Shown: positions 63,665-64,000 of the stretch, piece after piece | How positions within the stretch are numbered: position 1 is the first letter of the stretch | Layout: each line of letters opens with the position of its first letter | Assembly (NCBI GenBank): GCA_963971285.1 | Contig: OZ020246.1 | Coordinates: 7,485,217 to 7,549,216, forward strand | DNA: 64,000 nt | Origin: Astropecten irregularis | Lineage: Eukaryota; Echinodermata; Asteroidea; Paxillosida; Astropectinidae | Direction of reading: 5' to 3' | The notes under the pieces: model-generated | The model's database searches: none | Told to the model about the DNA's origin: nothing | Seen by the model: the letters and a program-made list of their open reading frames with translations, nothing else | Program-made: the position numbers and the translations under genes

Positions 63665-64000
63665 GAATCTACTTTTTATGCTAGGAGTCCACTGGGCTGG
63701 CGCCAGTTGGTGCCAGTTCGCGCCAAAGATTATGTGATTGGCGCGTAGTGGCGCAACTTGGCGCGCGCCATTACATTAAAGTGGATTCCAATAGGCGGAT
63801 TGTTTGCACCATTTGGTGCCACTTGGTGGACACTTCGCGCTGGTTGCTTGATGCAAGTGGTGCAACGAAAATTTCAAACATTTTTAAATTTTCTTGCCGC
63901 CAAATTCGATTTTTGGCGCCGTTACGGGCCATCACCAGCCAGTTGGGAGGCAGTTTGAGCCACTGCACGCCACTAGGCACCTTATTGGCAACACTAGGCA

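Larger units (their letters stand above)
62930..64000. other. NEK11 upstream intron, right window edge
   Basis: No exon was recognised. It contains an M1 MITE, an M2 MITE, and from 63681 a block rich in GCGCCA/TGGCGC words (GGCGCCAGTTGGTGCCAGTT, GCGCGCCATTAC) that looks like another word-stutter element cut by the window end. Confidence 0.55.

Overview
This is an AT-rich, intron-rich eukaryotic window with no operons and no bacterial features. Long introns, GT-AG splice sites, dispersed TACATG runs, many short foldback transposons and tRNA-like SINEs point to a marine invertebrate. I favour an echinoderm such as a sea star, but this is an inference from repeat style; other marine invertebrates are possible.

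Three protein-coding genes can be read from exon translations and splice sites. (1) CMIP (C-Maf-inducing protein homologue), minus strand: four N-terminal coding exons (29339 down to 2801, all phase 0) covering the PH-like region; the rest lies left of the window. (2) WRNIP1 (Werner helicase interacting protein 1), plus strand, complete: seven coding exons 34287-43330 encoding 656 residues with a UBZ4 zinc finger, an AAA+ ATPase core and a MgsA/RarA-type C-terminus. (3) NEK11 (NIMA-related kinase 11), minus strand: eleven exons (62929 down to 52316) giving the end of the kinase domain and the whole regulatory tail (521 complete residues); the main kinase exons lie right of the window. CMIP and WRNIP1 are divergent, about 5 kb apart; WRNIP1 and NEK11 are convergent, about 9 kb apart. 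WRNIP1 and NEK11 both act in DNA-replication and damage responses in animals, but nothing here shows co-regulation.

The rest is intronic or intergenic DNA packed with short non-autonomous DNA transposons. The commonest is a ~370 bp TTAA-flanked MITE (about 23 full or partial copies). Others are a family with AATAGCGCTCCGCAC ends, a family with GGGCCAATTTCA ends, and a set of hAT-like foldback elements. Two of the foldbacks have perfect 8-bp target duplications. Several carry arms built by stuttering one short word (GAGTCC, GAGTAC, GAGACC, GAGGCC, GGAGCC, GGATCC), with a different word in each element. Three foldback or paired structures carry tRNA-like promoters in both arms.

The most unusual observations are a tandemly duplicated 69-bp exon pair in NEK11 with a 392-bp foldback between the copies, a GC-AG intron in NEK11, the word-stutter foldback elements, a transposon with intact 8-bp target duplication about 280 bp upstream of the WRNIP1 start codon, and a compact E-box cluster in a CMIP intron. 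No new protein system was found; the novelty lies in the repeat architecture.
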